A stretch of 38,047 nt of DNA from Proteobacteria bacterium UBA1847 (lineage in GTDB: Bacteria > Pseudomonadota > Gammaproteobacteria > Steroidobacterales > Woeseiaceae). The DNA is taken from NCBI GenBank assembly GCA_002338605.1, contig DDIP01000356.1, positions 1-38,047 of the forward strand. Direction: 5' to 3'. The notes below the pieces were generated by a model that saw nothing but the letters and a program-made list of their open reading frames with translations, was not told the DNA's origin and did no database searches. A program made the translations under genes and the position numbers. Shown here piece by piece: positions 16,291 through 22,932 of the stretch (within the stretch, counting starts at the first letter, position 1; each line of letters starts with the position of its first letter).

Positions 16291-16325
16291 TAAAAAAACC
16301 CCGGTAGGTGTAAACCGACCGGGGT
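16291..16325 (-). terminator. Strong intrinsic terminator
   Basis: A perfect 8-bp stem, ACCCCGGT (16298-16305) with ACCGGGGT (16318-16325), 12-nt loop, followed on the minus strand by seven T (16292-16298). This is the strongest intrinsic terminator seen in the window and closes the RNA starting near 16548. Confidence 0.85.
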
Positions 16326-16548
16326 CTCTTGTTGGAGCTTCCCTGGAAGGTTCGTTGTTCGAGCCTTCCGGGAAATATTCCTGGGAAGGCTAAGTCATCG
16401 GTTCACCAACGACAAACGCGAGTTGCGCCGGTATGAGATTCATACCGGACAGGCGCGCGCCGCCGCATCCGTCGACGTTGGCATAGGAACGCCGGCGCCG
16501 ATTCGTGGCGGTTGATAGTCCGATTTGTTGAATGAGGTAATTCATAGT
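16291..16548 (-). ncRNA. Candidate structured small RNA or attenuated leader (about 258 nt)
   Basis: A strong promoter (16556-16583) and a strong terminator (16291-16325) bracket this RNA. In between are a perfect hairpin CCGGTATGA-loop-TCATACCGG (16428-16448, 9 bp, 3-nt loop), a hairpin CCTTCC/GGAAGG with inner GGAAT/ATTTCC (near 16363-16388), and CTTCC/GGAAG (near 16336-16348). The GGAAGG and CCTTCC segments can also pair with each other in an alternative antiterminator-like form, the layout of a transcription attenuator. A 51-codon ORF (16390-16545) starts only about three bases after the predicted transcription start, contains a run of four Arg codons and ends just before these hairpins. 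It could be a leader peptide; without a ribosome-binding site it may also be chance. No biosynthetic operon follows, so a stand-alone small RNA is at least as likely. Confidence 0.5.
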
Positions 16549-16555
16549 GCGCGGG

Positions 16556-16583
16556 AGTATACGGACAGAGACTTTTCTGTCAA
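16556..16583 (-). promoter_or_regulatory. Near-consensus sigma-70 promoter with GC-rich discriminator
   Basis: On the minus strand: -35 TTGACA (16578-16583), 16-bp spacer, -10 TATACT (16556-16561), then CCCGCGC. A perfect -35, a 5/6 -10 and a GC-rich discriminator are typical of stable-RNA promoters under stringent control. Predicted start is near 16548. Confidence 0.75.
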
Positions 16584-16588
16584 GCAGT

Positions 16589-16619
16589 AAAGTGAACAAA
16601 TGTTCCGAAAAAGTGAACA
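16589..16619. repeat. Phased 10-bp direct repeats upstream of the small-RNA promoter
   Basis: AAAGTGAACA occurs at 16589-16598 and again at 16610-16619, a 21-bp period (two helical turns). The first copy overlaps the dyad GAAC-N4-GTTC (16594-16605). The repeats sit directly upstream of the -35 box at 16578, a standard place for a transcription factor to bind. Confidence 0.55.
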
Positions 16620-16631
16620 GCGCCTGAAGTG

Positions 16632-17030
16632 CTAGGGTTTCTTGACGCGTTTTGGTTTCGTTTCGCGAACGGACTTGAGCCAGTTATGTAGTGTCGAGTC
16701 CTGGCGTGCGGTCAGGTCGAGCGCACCGGCCATCAGTTCTATCGTATCGATAACACGACTTCGAATAGCAGTGCCAACTTCAGACTCCGGTACCGAAGGT
16801 CCCTTGCCGAAGAGTATCCAAGCAGGCGACACGTTCGTGATTTCGCCAATGGCTTCGATGATCTTGAGGTTCGGATTCTTGGGCTCGGTGGTTTCGAGAC
16901 GGTGCAAACCGGTCTTGGAAAGATTGATGTCGTACTTTCGCAGTTCAGCCCGCAGCGCGGCCGGGTCCATTTGGGCCTGGCGACGTGCCGCACGAATGCG
17001 ATCGGCGATGTTGTCGGGTGTGGCTGGCAT
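16632..17030 (-). CDS. Small helix-turn-helix (XRE-like) regulator
   Basis: A 132-aa predicted DNA-binding protein. The N-terminal 60 residues have the five-helix layout of XRE/Cro-C1 domains: DRIRAARRQAQMDPAALRAE, then a recognition-type segment (NLSKTGLHRLE) and the typical end (NPNLKIIEAIGEITNVSPAWILFG), which closely resembles phage-repressor-like proteins (the usual ending being vsp.WLL.G). The C-terminal half is helical and ends in a basic tail (RETKPKRVKKP). The ATG at 17030 lacks a clear ribosome-binding site. A palindrome (17068-17088) lies 38 bp upstream, between this gene and the divergent exbD, so autoregulation and control of exbD are plausible. Its stop is about 48 bp from the small-RNA promoter region. 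Confidence 0.72.
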   Translation of the reverse strand: MPATPDNIADRIRAARRQAQMDPAALRAELRKYDINLSKTGLHRLETTEPKNPNLKIIEAIGEITNVSPAWILFGKGPSVPESEVGTAIRSRVIDTIELMAGALDLTARQDSTLHNWLKSVRETKPKRVKKP

Positions 17031-17067
17031 CGGGAAACCATAGCGTATTTTGTTTTTGCTAACACCT

Positions 17068-17088
17068 ATACCTTGTAGTTCAAGGTAT
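17068..17088. promoter_or_regulatory. 21-bp palindromic operator between the HTH gene and exbD
   Basis: ATACCTTG (17068-17075), 5-nt spacer TAGTT, CAAGGTAT (17081-17088): a perfect 8-bp dyad in the 110-bp divergent region. A TATACT box (17090-17095) for exbD directly abuts it. Best candidate for the binding site of the HTH protein at 16632. Confidence 0.6.
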
Positions 17089-17140
17089 GTATACTAAACC
17101 GTGATCACCCTCTCCAGGCGGGATACTGGAGGACACGACG

Positions 17141-17566
17141 ATGCGAAAACCTGTAGCTCTCGGAGCGCCAAACGAAGCGGACGACGAAATCAACCTGACA
17201 CCGATGCTGGATGTCGTTTTCATAATGCTGATCTTTTTCATTGTCACGGCCGCTTTTATCAAAGAGGTTGGAATTGACGTTAACAGGCCCGATGCTCCGC
17301 CCGACGCAGTCCCGAGCGATGAAAATATCCTTATCACCATCGGTGAAGAGAGCGGCATCTGGATGGGACAGCGACTGATCGATCCGCGTGCCGTCAGAGC
17401 GAACATTGAAAGAATGCACGCGGAAAATCCCGACGCGTTGGTTGTGATAAAGCCAGACAGGCGATCACTGAACAAAACGCTGGTGCAAGTCATGGATGCA
17501 TCTCGGGCGGCTGGTATCTACAACATTTCCATTGCTGCCGATTCCGATACTGGAGGTGCACGATGA
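17141..17566 (+). CDS. exbD: ExbD/TolR-family biopolymer transport protein
   Basis: A 141-aa ExbD-type protein. It has a short cytoplasmic start, one transmembrane helix (NLTPMLDVVFIMLIFFIVTA, residues 18-37) with the conserved proton-relay Asp (Asp24), and a periplasmic domain with the NILITIGEES and ALVVIKPDRR strands. In ExbBD/TolQR-type motors it couples proton flow to energisation of TonB-like partners. An ExbB/TolQ gene, required for function, is not adjacent: upstream is a divergent regulator, downstream a gutted gene. It is therefore either an orphan remnant of a larger ExbB-ExbD operon or a paralogue using a distant ExbB. The next reading frame starts inside its stop codon (ATGA at 17563-17566), showing that an operon partner once followed. 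Confidence 0.88.
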   Translation: MRKPVALGAPNEADDEINLTPMLDVVFIMLIFFIVTAAFIKEVGIDVNRPDAPPDAVPSDENILITIGEESGIWMGQRLIDPRAVRANIERMHAENPDALVVIKPDRRSLNKTLVQVMDASRAAGIYNISIAADSDTGGAR

Positions 17567-17619
17567 AAAGTTTGCTCGTCCTGGTACTTCTACTTGCCTC
17601 CGTCAGCCAAGGCATGTAG
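17563..17619 (+). pseudogene. Gutted gene after exbD: only the signal peptide remains
   Basis: An ATG overlapping the exbD stop opens an 18-codon frame that encodes a Lys-led hydrophobic signal peptide (MKSLLVLVLLLASVSQ) and then stops with TAG at 17617-17619. The next gene's convergent stop begins seven bases later. The rest of the exported protein has been lost, probably by a deletion that also joined exbD to the ArsR gene. In intact operons the partner here is often a periplasmic or TonB-like protein. Confidence 0.65.
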
Positions 17620-17625
17620 CGGAAC

Positions 17626-17952
17626 TTACTCGTCGTTTTTTTCGGCCAGCAAAGCGTCGAGTTGGTGGTAACGCGCTTCCCAGAATTGGCGATACTCCTC
17701 GAGCCAGTCGACAGCGATCTTCAGCGGTTCGGCCTCAAGATGGCAGGGGCGCCTCTGCGCGTCGCGCCGGCGAGATACCAGCCCGGCATCTTCCAGAACT
17801 TTCAAGTGCTTGCCGACCGCCGGGACCGACATCTCAAACGGTTTCGCCAAGTCTTTCAATAAGGCGTCACCTTCCATGAGCCGCATCAGAATCGCCCGGC
17901 GGGTCGGGTCGGCCAGTGCGGCGAAGGTTCGATCGAGTTGTTGCGTCTGCAT
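17626..17952 (-). CDS. ArsR-family transcriptional regulator
   Basis: A 108-aa winged-helix repressor. The sequence has the ArsR layout: FAALADPTRRAILMRLMEGDALLKDLA (helix 1-3), the recognition helix MSVPAVGKHLKVLEDAGLV and the beta-hairpin RRDAQRRPCHLEAEPL. No ELCVCDL metal motif is present, so it is not a classical arsenic or cadmium sensor. This subgroup (with divergent AHSA1/START gene) is common in proteobacteria and actinobacteria, and the usual function is local autoregulation. The divergent AHSA1 gene at 18033 and the palindrome at 17958-17975 just outside its ATG complete the pair. Its stop lies seven bases from the truncated gene's stop, in tail-to-tail orientation. Confidence 0.88.
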   Translation of the reverse strand: MQTQQLDRTFAALADPTRRAILMRLMEGDALLKDLAKPFEMSVPAVGKHLKVLEDAGLVSRRRDAQRRPCHLEAEPLKIAVDWLEEYRQFWEARYHQLDALLAEKNDE

Positions 17953-17957
17953 TTATA

Positions 17958-17975
17958 ATAAACTATATTGTTTAT
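17958..17975. promoter_or_regulatory. Palindromic ArsR operator
   Basis: ATAAAC-TATATT-GTTTAT (17958-17975), a perfect 6-bp dyad with 6-nt spacer, six bases outside the ArsR ATG and in the divergent region with the AHSA1 gene. A wider TAAACTA/TAGTTTA repeat also spans this A+T-rich segment. Likely autoregulatory. Confidence 0.55.
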
Positions 17976-18032
17976 AAACCAACTAGTTTAGTATTATATT
18001 CCCCAATGTCAAGGCACAGGCAAGCACCGAAC

Positions 18033-18518
18033 ATGAACAAGACAAAAATCGATCGCGACATCGACAATCGAAAACTGACCATTACACGCCGCTTCAATGC
18101 ACCCCGTCACCGGGTCTGGCAGGCCTATACCGATCCGGCAATGCCTGATCAGTGGTGGGCTCCCAGGCCGTGGAAAACAAAAACCCATTCCATGGATTTT
18201 AGCGTCGGGGGCTCATGGCACTATTCGATGAACGGTCCCGAAGGCGAACAGCATTTTGCGCGCATGGATTTTCTCAAGATCGAACCAGAGAGCCGGTACG
18301 TCGCATACGACGTGTTCGCCGACGAATCGGGCAATACGAATCCGGACATGCCCAAGCAAACGTTCACGACCTCGTTCATCGACGAACAGGAAACCACCAC
18401 CGTTGTTGTCGTGGTCGATTACGAAAGCGTCGAGGACCTGCAGAAGGTCATCGAGATGGGCATGGAGCAGGGCGTAACGATGGCGCAGGATCAGCTTGAA
18501 GATCTGCTTGCGGACTGA
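18033..18518 (+). CDS. AHSA1/START-superfamily (SRPBCC) protein
   Basis: A 161-aa helix-grip protein. The opening LTITRRFNAPRHRVWQAYTDPAMPDQWW is the standard AHSA1 entry, followed by GGSWHYSMNGPEG and a long C-terminal helix (LQKVIEMGMEQGVTMAQDQLEDLL) that closes the hydrophobic cavity. These domains bind hydrophobic ligands; the ligand is unknown. The ATG at 18033 was taken because the upstream in-frame ATG (18006) has no ribosome-binding site; neither start is strong. It is divergent from the ArsR gene with an intervening operator, a pairing seen repeatedly in bacteria and usually interpreted as a small regulated ligand-binding module. The length is normal for the family. Confidence 0.85.
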   Translation: MNKTKIDRDIDNRKLTITRRFNAPRHRVWQAYTDPAMPDQWWAPRPWKTKTHSMDFSVGGSWHYSMNGPEGEQHFARMDFLKIEPESRYVAYDVFADESGNTNPDMPKQTFTTSFIDEQETTTVVVVVDYESVEDLQKVIEMGMEQGVTMAQDQLEDLLAD

Positions 18519-18585
18519 TGTGCCAAGTATCCGAACGATGCGCTATAGTCCGGTCTGCTTAAAACAATAAAAGAAGGCAACTGAT

Positions 18586-19890
18586 ATGCGTAGACGAGAC
18601 TTCCTGGGGGCCGCCGGCCTCGCTCTTGGGGCAACCGCTTACAGTTCAGGCTCCAGCATTGCAGCCGCAGCGACGCCGGCTTCCAACGTCATTGAAGCGG
18701 GGGATTGGGTGGCGTTGAGAAACCTGTTTCCTCTGACACGCGACTACATCCAGCTTTCGACTTTCTTGCTGGCTTCCCATCCCAAGCCGGTATCTGACGA
18801 AATCGAACGCCACCGACGCGGTCTGGATGAAAACCCTTCTGACTACTGGCACGAACATTTCGAAACAATCGACGGAGAAGTTGCTGCGGCTGCAGCGCGT
18901 TACATGGGCGGGCAGGGAAGTCAGATCGCGCTAACTGACAGCACGACGATGGGGCTCGCGCTGGTCTACAGTGGTTTGAAATTGCGGCCAGGGGACGAAA
19001 TCCTGCAGACCACGCATGACCATTACTCCACGGATCTTTCATTGGCACACAGAGCCGAAAGAACCGGCGCAAAAATTCGCAGGATTTCGCTCTACGACAA
19101 TCCCGCGACGGTATCCGAAGACTTGATCGTCAGTAACCTGCGAAAGGGCATTTCGGCGAGCACGCGAGTGGTTGCAGTTACCTGGGTGCACTCGTCAACC
19201 GGCGTGAAGCTGCCGGTGCGGGCCATGGCCGATGCGATTGATGAAATCAACGGCAAACGAGATGAGGAAAATCAAATTCTGTTCTGTGTCGATGGGGTCC
19301 ACGGCTTCGGCGTGGAAGATCAGGATGTCAGCAAAATGGGCTGCGACTTCTTTATCGCAGGCACACACAAGTGGATTTTCGGGCCACGAGGGACAGGCGT
19401 AATCTGGGGGAATGATCGTGCATGGCAACAGTCAGTCGCCGTCATTCCGAGCTTCAGTGCGTCTTACGGTGTTTGGCTGGGGTTCGGGACACAAGACCAG
19501 GTTCCTGTCGGTGAGCATATGTCACCCGGCGGGTTTCACTCATTCGAACATCGCTGGGCGCTTCCCGCCGCATTCGAGCTGCACTTGCAACTGGGCAAAG
19601 CCAAGGTTCAGGAACGCATACATCAGCTCAACACCCAAACAAAAGAAGGGCTGGCCAAGATGGCGCATGTCAAACTTTATACGCCGATGAGCAGTGAGCT
19701 TTCATCCGGCCTGGTGTGTTTCGATGTCGATGGAGTCAGCCCGGATGACGTTGTCAGGCGAATGCATGATAAAGGTATCATCATGAGCAGCACACCCTAC
19801 CGTGAAAGCTACGCGCGCTTTGCACCGAGCCTGATCAATAACGAGAACGAGATCGACAGTGCGCTGGCGGCTATCGCGGACATGAAGTAG
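18586..19890 (+). CDS. Tat-exported PLP-dependent aminotransferase class V (isopenicillin-N-epimerase-like)
   Basis: A 434-aa fold-type I PLP enzyme. It begins MRRRDFLGAAGLALGA, a twin-arginine signal, so the cofactor would be bound in the cytoplasm and the folded enzyme exported. The catalytic Lys262 sits in AGTHKWIFGPRGTG, the cofactor Asp in FCVDGVHGFGVED, and the phosphate-binding SNTT-like segment in ALTDSTTMGLAL (about residues 115-125). Family members include cysteine desulfurases, isopenicillin-N epimerases and kynureninase-like enzymes; which reaction applies cannot be read from sequence. The C-terminal small domain (FDVDGVSPDDVVRRMHDKGI) is complete. A monocistronic unit, with ATG 26 bp after a plausible -10. 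Cytoplasmic PLP enzymes of this class are common; Tat-borne ones are less so. Confidence 0.83.
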   Translation: MRRRDFLGAAGLALGATAYSSGSSIAAAATPASNVIEAGDWVALRNLFPLTRDYIQLSTFLLASHPKPVSDEIERHRRGLDENPSDYWHEHFETIDGEVAAAAARYMGGQGSQIALTDSTTMGLALVYSGLKLRPGDEILQTTHDHYSTDLSLAHRAERTGAKIRRISLYDNPATVSEDLIVSNLRKGISASTRVVAVTWVHSSTGVKLPVRAMADAIDEINGKRDEENQILFCVDGVHGFGVEDQDVSKMGCDFFIAGTHKWIFGPRGTGVIWGNDRAWQQSVAVIPSFSASYGVWLGFGTQDQVPVGEHMSPGGFHSFEHRWALPAAFELHLQLGKAKVQERIHQLNTQTKEGLAKMAHVKLYTPMSSELSSGLVCFDVDGVSPDDVVRRMHDKGIIMSSTPYRESYARFAPSLINNENEIDSALAAIADMK

Positions 19891-19957
19891 GCAAAAAACG
19901 TTTCGGTACGTGCGTCCGCTATGCATCAAGGATAGGGCGATACCTTAATCCGGCGTC

Positions 19958-20566
19958 TCAAAATATCCACCATCCCTTATCCAGCCGGTGCTCGCACTGC
20001 TTGAGGTTGCCACCCCAGCGCCGTGCGCGATTATCGACCCGCTTCGCCGTATTCATCAGCCAGCGCTTGTTGCTGTAGGTCTTTTTCTGCCAGCCTGCCT
20101 GGCCTTCGTGATAGGCGAGATACTGGTTGTATGGGTCCCATTTCGAGATGCCGGCGATTTTCTGTGACTGATCGGTATACCAGCCGACAAAGTCGATGGC
20201 GTCTTTGAATTTGTGCCTGTCGGCGCCATGACGGCCGGTATCGGCCTGGTAGGTTTTCCAGGTGCTATCGAGCGCCTGTGCGTAGCCGAATGCGTTTGAC
20301 GGTCGCCACAACGGGATAAAACCAAGGAACCTCTTTCGGGGTGGTTTGGCCCTGGATTTGAAGGAGGACTCCTGTCGGATGATCGCCATCTGGATATGGA
20401 TCGGCGTGCCCCAGCGCTCCTCGGACTTCTTCGCGGCCCGATACCAGCGGCTTTTTTCCTCGAATATCGAGCAGATGTTGTCGACATCATCCGGAACGCT
20501 TGCGCAGCCGGCCAGCAACAGGGCGGAGAGACAAACAAGAAGCGCTGCGGTCGGTGATATCGGCAT
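19958..20566 (-). CDS. Lytic transglycosylase-like lipoprotein (SLT fold)
   Basis: A 202-aa outer-membrane lipoprotein: the signal peptide ends in the lipobox LLAGC with lipidation at Cys21. The catalytic Glu of the SLT/lysozyme fold is Glu66 in AIIRQESSFKSRA, followed by the family motif FGYAQALDSTWKTY and the NQYLAYHEGQAGW segment that lines the active-site cleft. It cleaves the MurNAc-GlcNAc bond with anhydro-product formation. This short lipoprotein class is typical of gammaproteobacteria. The nearest gene (20662) is divergent. The stop falls 67 bp past the convergent aminotransferase stop. Confidence 0.87.
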   Translation of the reverse strand: MPISPTAALLVCLSALLLAGCASVPDDVDNICSIFEEKSRWYRAAKKSEERWGTPIHIQMAIIRQESSFKSRAKPPRKRFLGFIPLWRPSNAFGYAQALDSTWKTYQADTGRHGADRHKFKDAIDFVGWYTDQSQKIAGISKWDPYNQYLAYHEGQAGWQKKTYSNKRWLMNTAKRVDNRARRWGGNLKQCEHRLDKGWWIF

Positions 20567-20661
20567 TCGGTCAGTCTACGATGGCCTTATTGCGCTCGCA
20601 AAGACCTTGCGGAAATGGGGTGGTAGTCTTCGCTTAACCGCCATCAACAATAGGTTCTTCG

Positions 20662-22707
20662 ATGAAACACTTTCTGTCGGCCATTCTTACTCTCCTGCTG
20701 TTGTCGTCCGGGATCGCGCTCAGCGATGAGCTCCGGCCCTTCGAGCGCATGGACGTCTTCGGGCTCGAATGGGTATCCGATCCACAGATATCCCCGAACG
20801 GGCGGCACGTTGTCTATGCTCGCAATGGCATGGATGTCATGACCGACGGGAAGTGGTCGAGGCTTTGGCTGGTCGATACGGACGGTGGCAACAACCTGCC
20901 ATTGACCGGTCGCGATGTGAATGAATCGAATCCGGTGTGGTCCCCCGACGGGAAGCGAATTGCGTTTACGAGTTCGACCGATGCCGGTACTGAAATTTTT
21001 GTCGTCTGGGTCGATAGCGGTAAATCGACTCGTCTCACGCAGTTGAATCGCTCGCCCGGTGGCCTGAGCTGGTCGCACGATGGCAGTCAGATCGCATTCT
21101 CGATGATAGTGCCCGAGGACCCGGTCGTACTCGTCTCCGCACCCGCCAAGCCGGACGGTGCGACGTGGCCCGACGCGCCGCGTGTCACTGCGCGGCTCAA
21201 GTACGAAAGCGATGGTTCCGGTTACATCGAACCGGGGTACCGGCACTTCTTTGTCGTTCCGGCGCTGGGCGGGACGCCGCGGCAGGTGACGAGCGGCAAC
21301 TTTCGTCACGACGGCACGCCGCAGTGGTCACCCGATGATCGCGCGCTGGTTTTTTTCGGCAACCGCAATGACGACTGGGAGTTGAGTTTCAATAATTCCG
21401 AAATTTATAGCGTTGCGATTGATAGCGGCGAGACGACGGCTCTTACTGACAGGAATGGTCCCGATGCGGATCCCGTGGTGTCACCCGACGGCAGTAAGAT
21501 TGCCTACTGGAGTCACGAGGACAAGGTTCAGACATACCAGGTCGCGAAGCTCAACGTTATGAATATCGACGGCTCCGGAAAACGCGAACTGTTGCCCGAC
21601 CTTGATCGTTCGGTGTCGGGGCTTGCCTGGAACAAAGGCAGTGACGGTATTTATTATCAATACGACGATCGTGGCGACACAAAAATCGGTTTCACAACGC
21701 TCGGTGGACGGTCGAGCGTCATTGCGACCAATGTCGGAGGCACGACGATTGGCCGGCCGTATGGCGGCGGTTCCTTCTCGGTATCGGAAAACGACACGAT
21801 TGCCTATACGCATGTGACGCCGTACCGGCCGGCAGAGCTTGCCATCGTCGCCGGTCGGCGCGGAGAGGCGAAAGTTATCACGGCGTTCAACGCTCCATTG
21901 CTGGACCGTCGCAATCTCGGGGAGGTTGAGGAGCTTTGGTATAAGTCGTCCGTCGACGGGCGCGATATTCAGGCCTGGGTCGTCAAACCGCCCGGACACG
22001 ACCCGTCCAATGCGTATCCGCTACTGGTCGAAAATCATGGCGGACCCATTTCGAATTACGGCCCGCGCTTCTCGCCGGAAATTCAGTTGTATGCGGCGGC
22101 CGGCTACGTCGTGTTCTATCCCAATCCCCGCGGTAGCACGAGCTACGGCGAGGAGTTCGGCAATCTGCTGTATCAAAACTATCCTGGCGATGATTACCAG
22201 GACGTCATGGACGGCGTGGATACGCTCATCAAGTCGGGCGTGACCGCCGAGGACCGGCTTTACGTGACCGGCGGCAGTGCGGGCGGCATCATGACAGCCT
22301 GGATCATCGGCAAGAACAATCGTTTCCGAGCAGCGGCCGTGGTCAAGCCGGTCATGAACTGGATATCAAAAACGCTGACGGCCGATAATTATTTTCAGTA
22401 CGCAAACTATCGTTACCCGGGCCAGCCCTGGGAGAACATTGAGACTTACATGCGGTTTTCGCCGGTCTCACTCGTTGGCAACATCGAAACGCCAACCATG
22501 GTGATGGTGGGCATGGCGGATCTTCGTACGCCAATCTCGGAATCGAAGCAGCTCTACAGCGCGCTCAAGATTCGCGGAATCGACACGGTGCTGGTGCAAA
22601 TACCGGACGCGCCGCACAACATCGCGGGGCGACCCAGCCAGCTTATTACGAAGATCGATCATATTCTTGCGTGGTTTGCGAAATACCCGGTTGATGAGAC
22701 AGAGTGA
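20662..22707 (+). CDS. Secreted S9-family prolyl oligopeptidase (DPP/acylaminoacyl-peptidase type)
   Basis: A 681-aa serine peptidase with a Sec signal peptide (MKHFLSAILTLLLLSSG). The N-terminal half is a WD40/TolB-like beta-propeller with repeated SPDGKRIAF-type strands. The C-terminal alpha/beta-hydrolase domain carries the triad Ser539 (GGSAGG), Asp620 (MADLRTP) and His652 (DAPHN), the spacing normal for S9C/S9B. Role: cleavage of short peptides in the periplasm, perhaps peptide scavenging together with the TonB receptor encoded convergently at 22933. The ATG at 20662 lies in the 95-bp divergent region with the transglycosylase. Full length. Confidence 0.92.
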   Translation: MKHFLSAILTLLLLSSGIALSDELRPFERMDVFGLEWVSDPQISPNGRHVVYARNGMDVMTDGKWSRLWLVDTDGGNNLPLTGRDVNESNPVWSPDGKRIAFTSSTDAGTEIFVVWVDSGKSTRLTQLNRSPGGLSWSHDGSQIAFSMIVPEDPVVLVSAPAKPDGATWPDAPRVTARLKYESDGSGYIEPGYRHFFVVPALGGTPRQVTSGNFRHDGTPQWSPDDRALVFFGNRNDDWELSFNNSEIYSVAIDSGETTALTDRNGPDADPVVSPDGSKIAYWSHEDKVQTYQVAKLNVMNIDGSGKRELLPDLDRSVSGLAWNKGSDGIYYQYDDRGDTKIGFTTLGGRSSVIATNVGGTTIGRPYGGGSFSVSENDTIAYTHVTPYRPAELAIVAGRRGEAKVITAFNAPLLDRRNLGEVEELWYKSSVDGRDIQAWVVKPPGHDPSNAYPLLVENHGGPISNYGPRFSPEIQLYAAAGYVVFYPNPRGSTSYGEEFGNLLYQNYPGDDYQDVMDGVDTLIKSGVTAEDRLYVTGGSAGGIMTAWIIGKNNRFRAAAVVKPVMNWISKTLTADNYFQYANYRYPGQPWENIETYMRFSPVSLVGNIETPTMVMVGMADLRTPISESKQLYSALKIRGIDTVLVQIPDAPHNIAGRPSQLITKIDHILAWFAKYPVDETE

Positions 22708-22716
22708 AAAAGAGCC

Positions 22717-22746
22717 AGAACTATTTTCGCTGTACTAAATAGTTCT
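22717..22746 (-). terminator. Perfect 10-bp inverted repeat between the peptidase and TonB receptor genes
   Basis: AGAACTATTT (22717-22726) with AAATAGTTCT (22737-22746), 10-nt loop. On the minus strand the hairpin is followed by GGCTCTTTTT, a usable U-tract, so it should terminate the convergent TonB receptor transcript; on the plus strand it lies 10 bp after the peptidase stop but has no U-tract. Confidence 0.6.
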
Positions 22747-22932
22747 TGAGGCGGTCAGGGTTTATTATTCAATAGATAGACCTGATGATTTCTATTGTTT
22801 GTAGCCGGCAAAGAGCACGCCCGAGCCGGCGATCATGATTCCGGCCTGACCCGTGGCCGGTGGTAGCAAAGGAGGACGCTTTCGAGTCGGCGCGCTGGCA
22901 GGTTCCGCGTGCACGACCCCCCAGCTGGTCGG

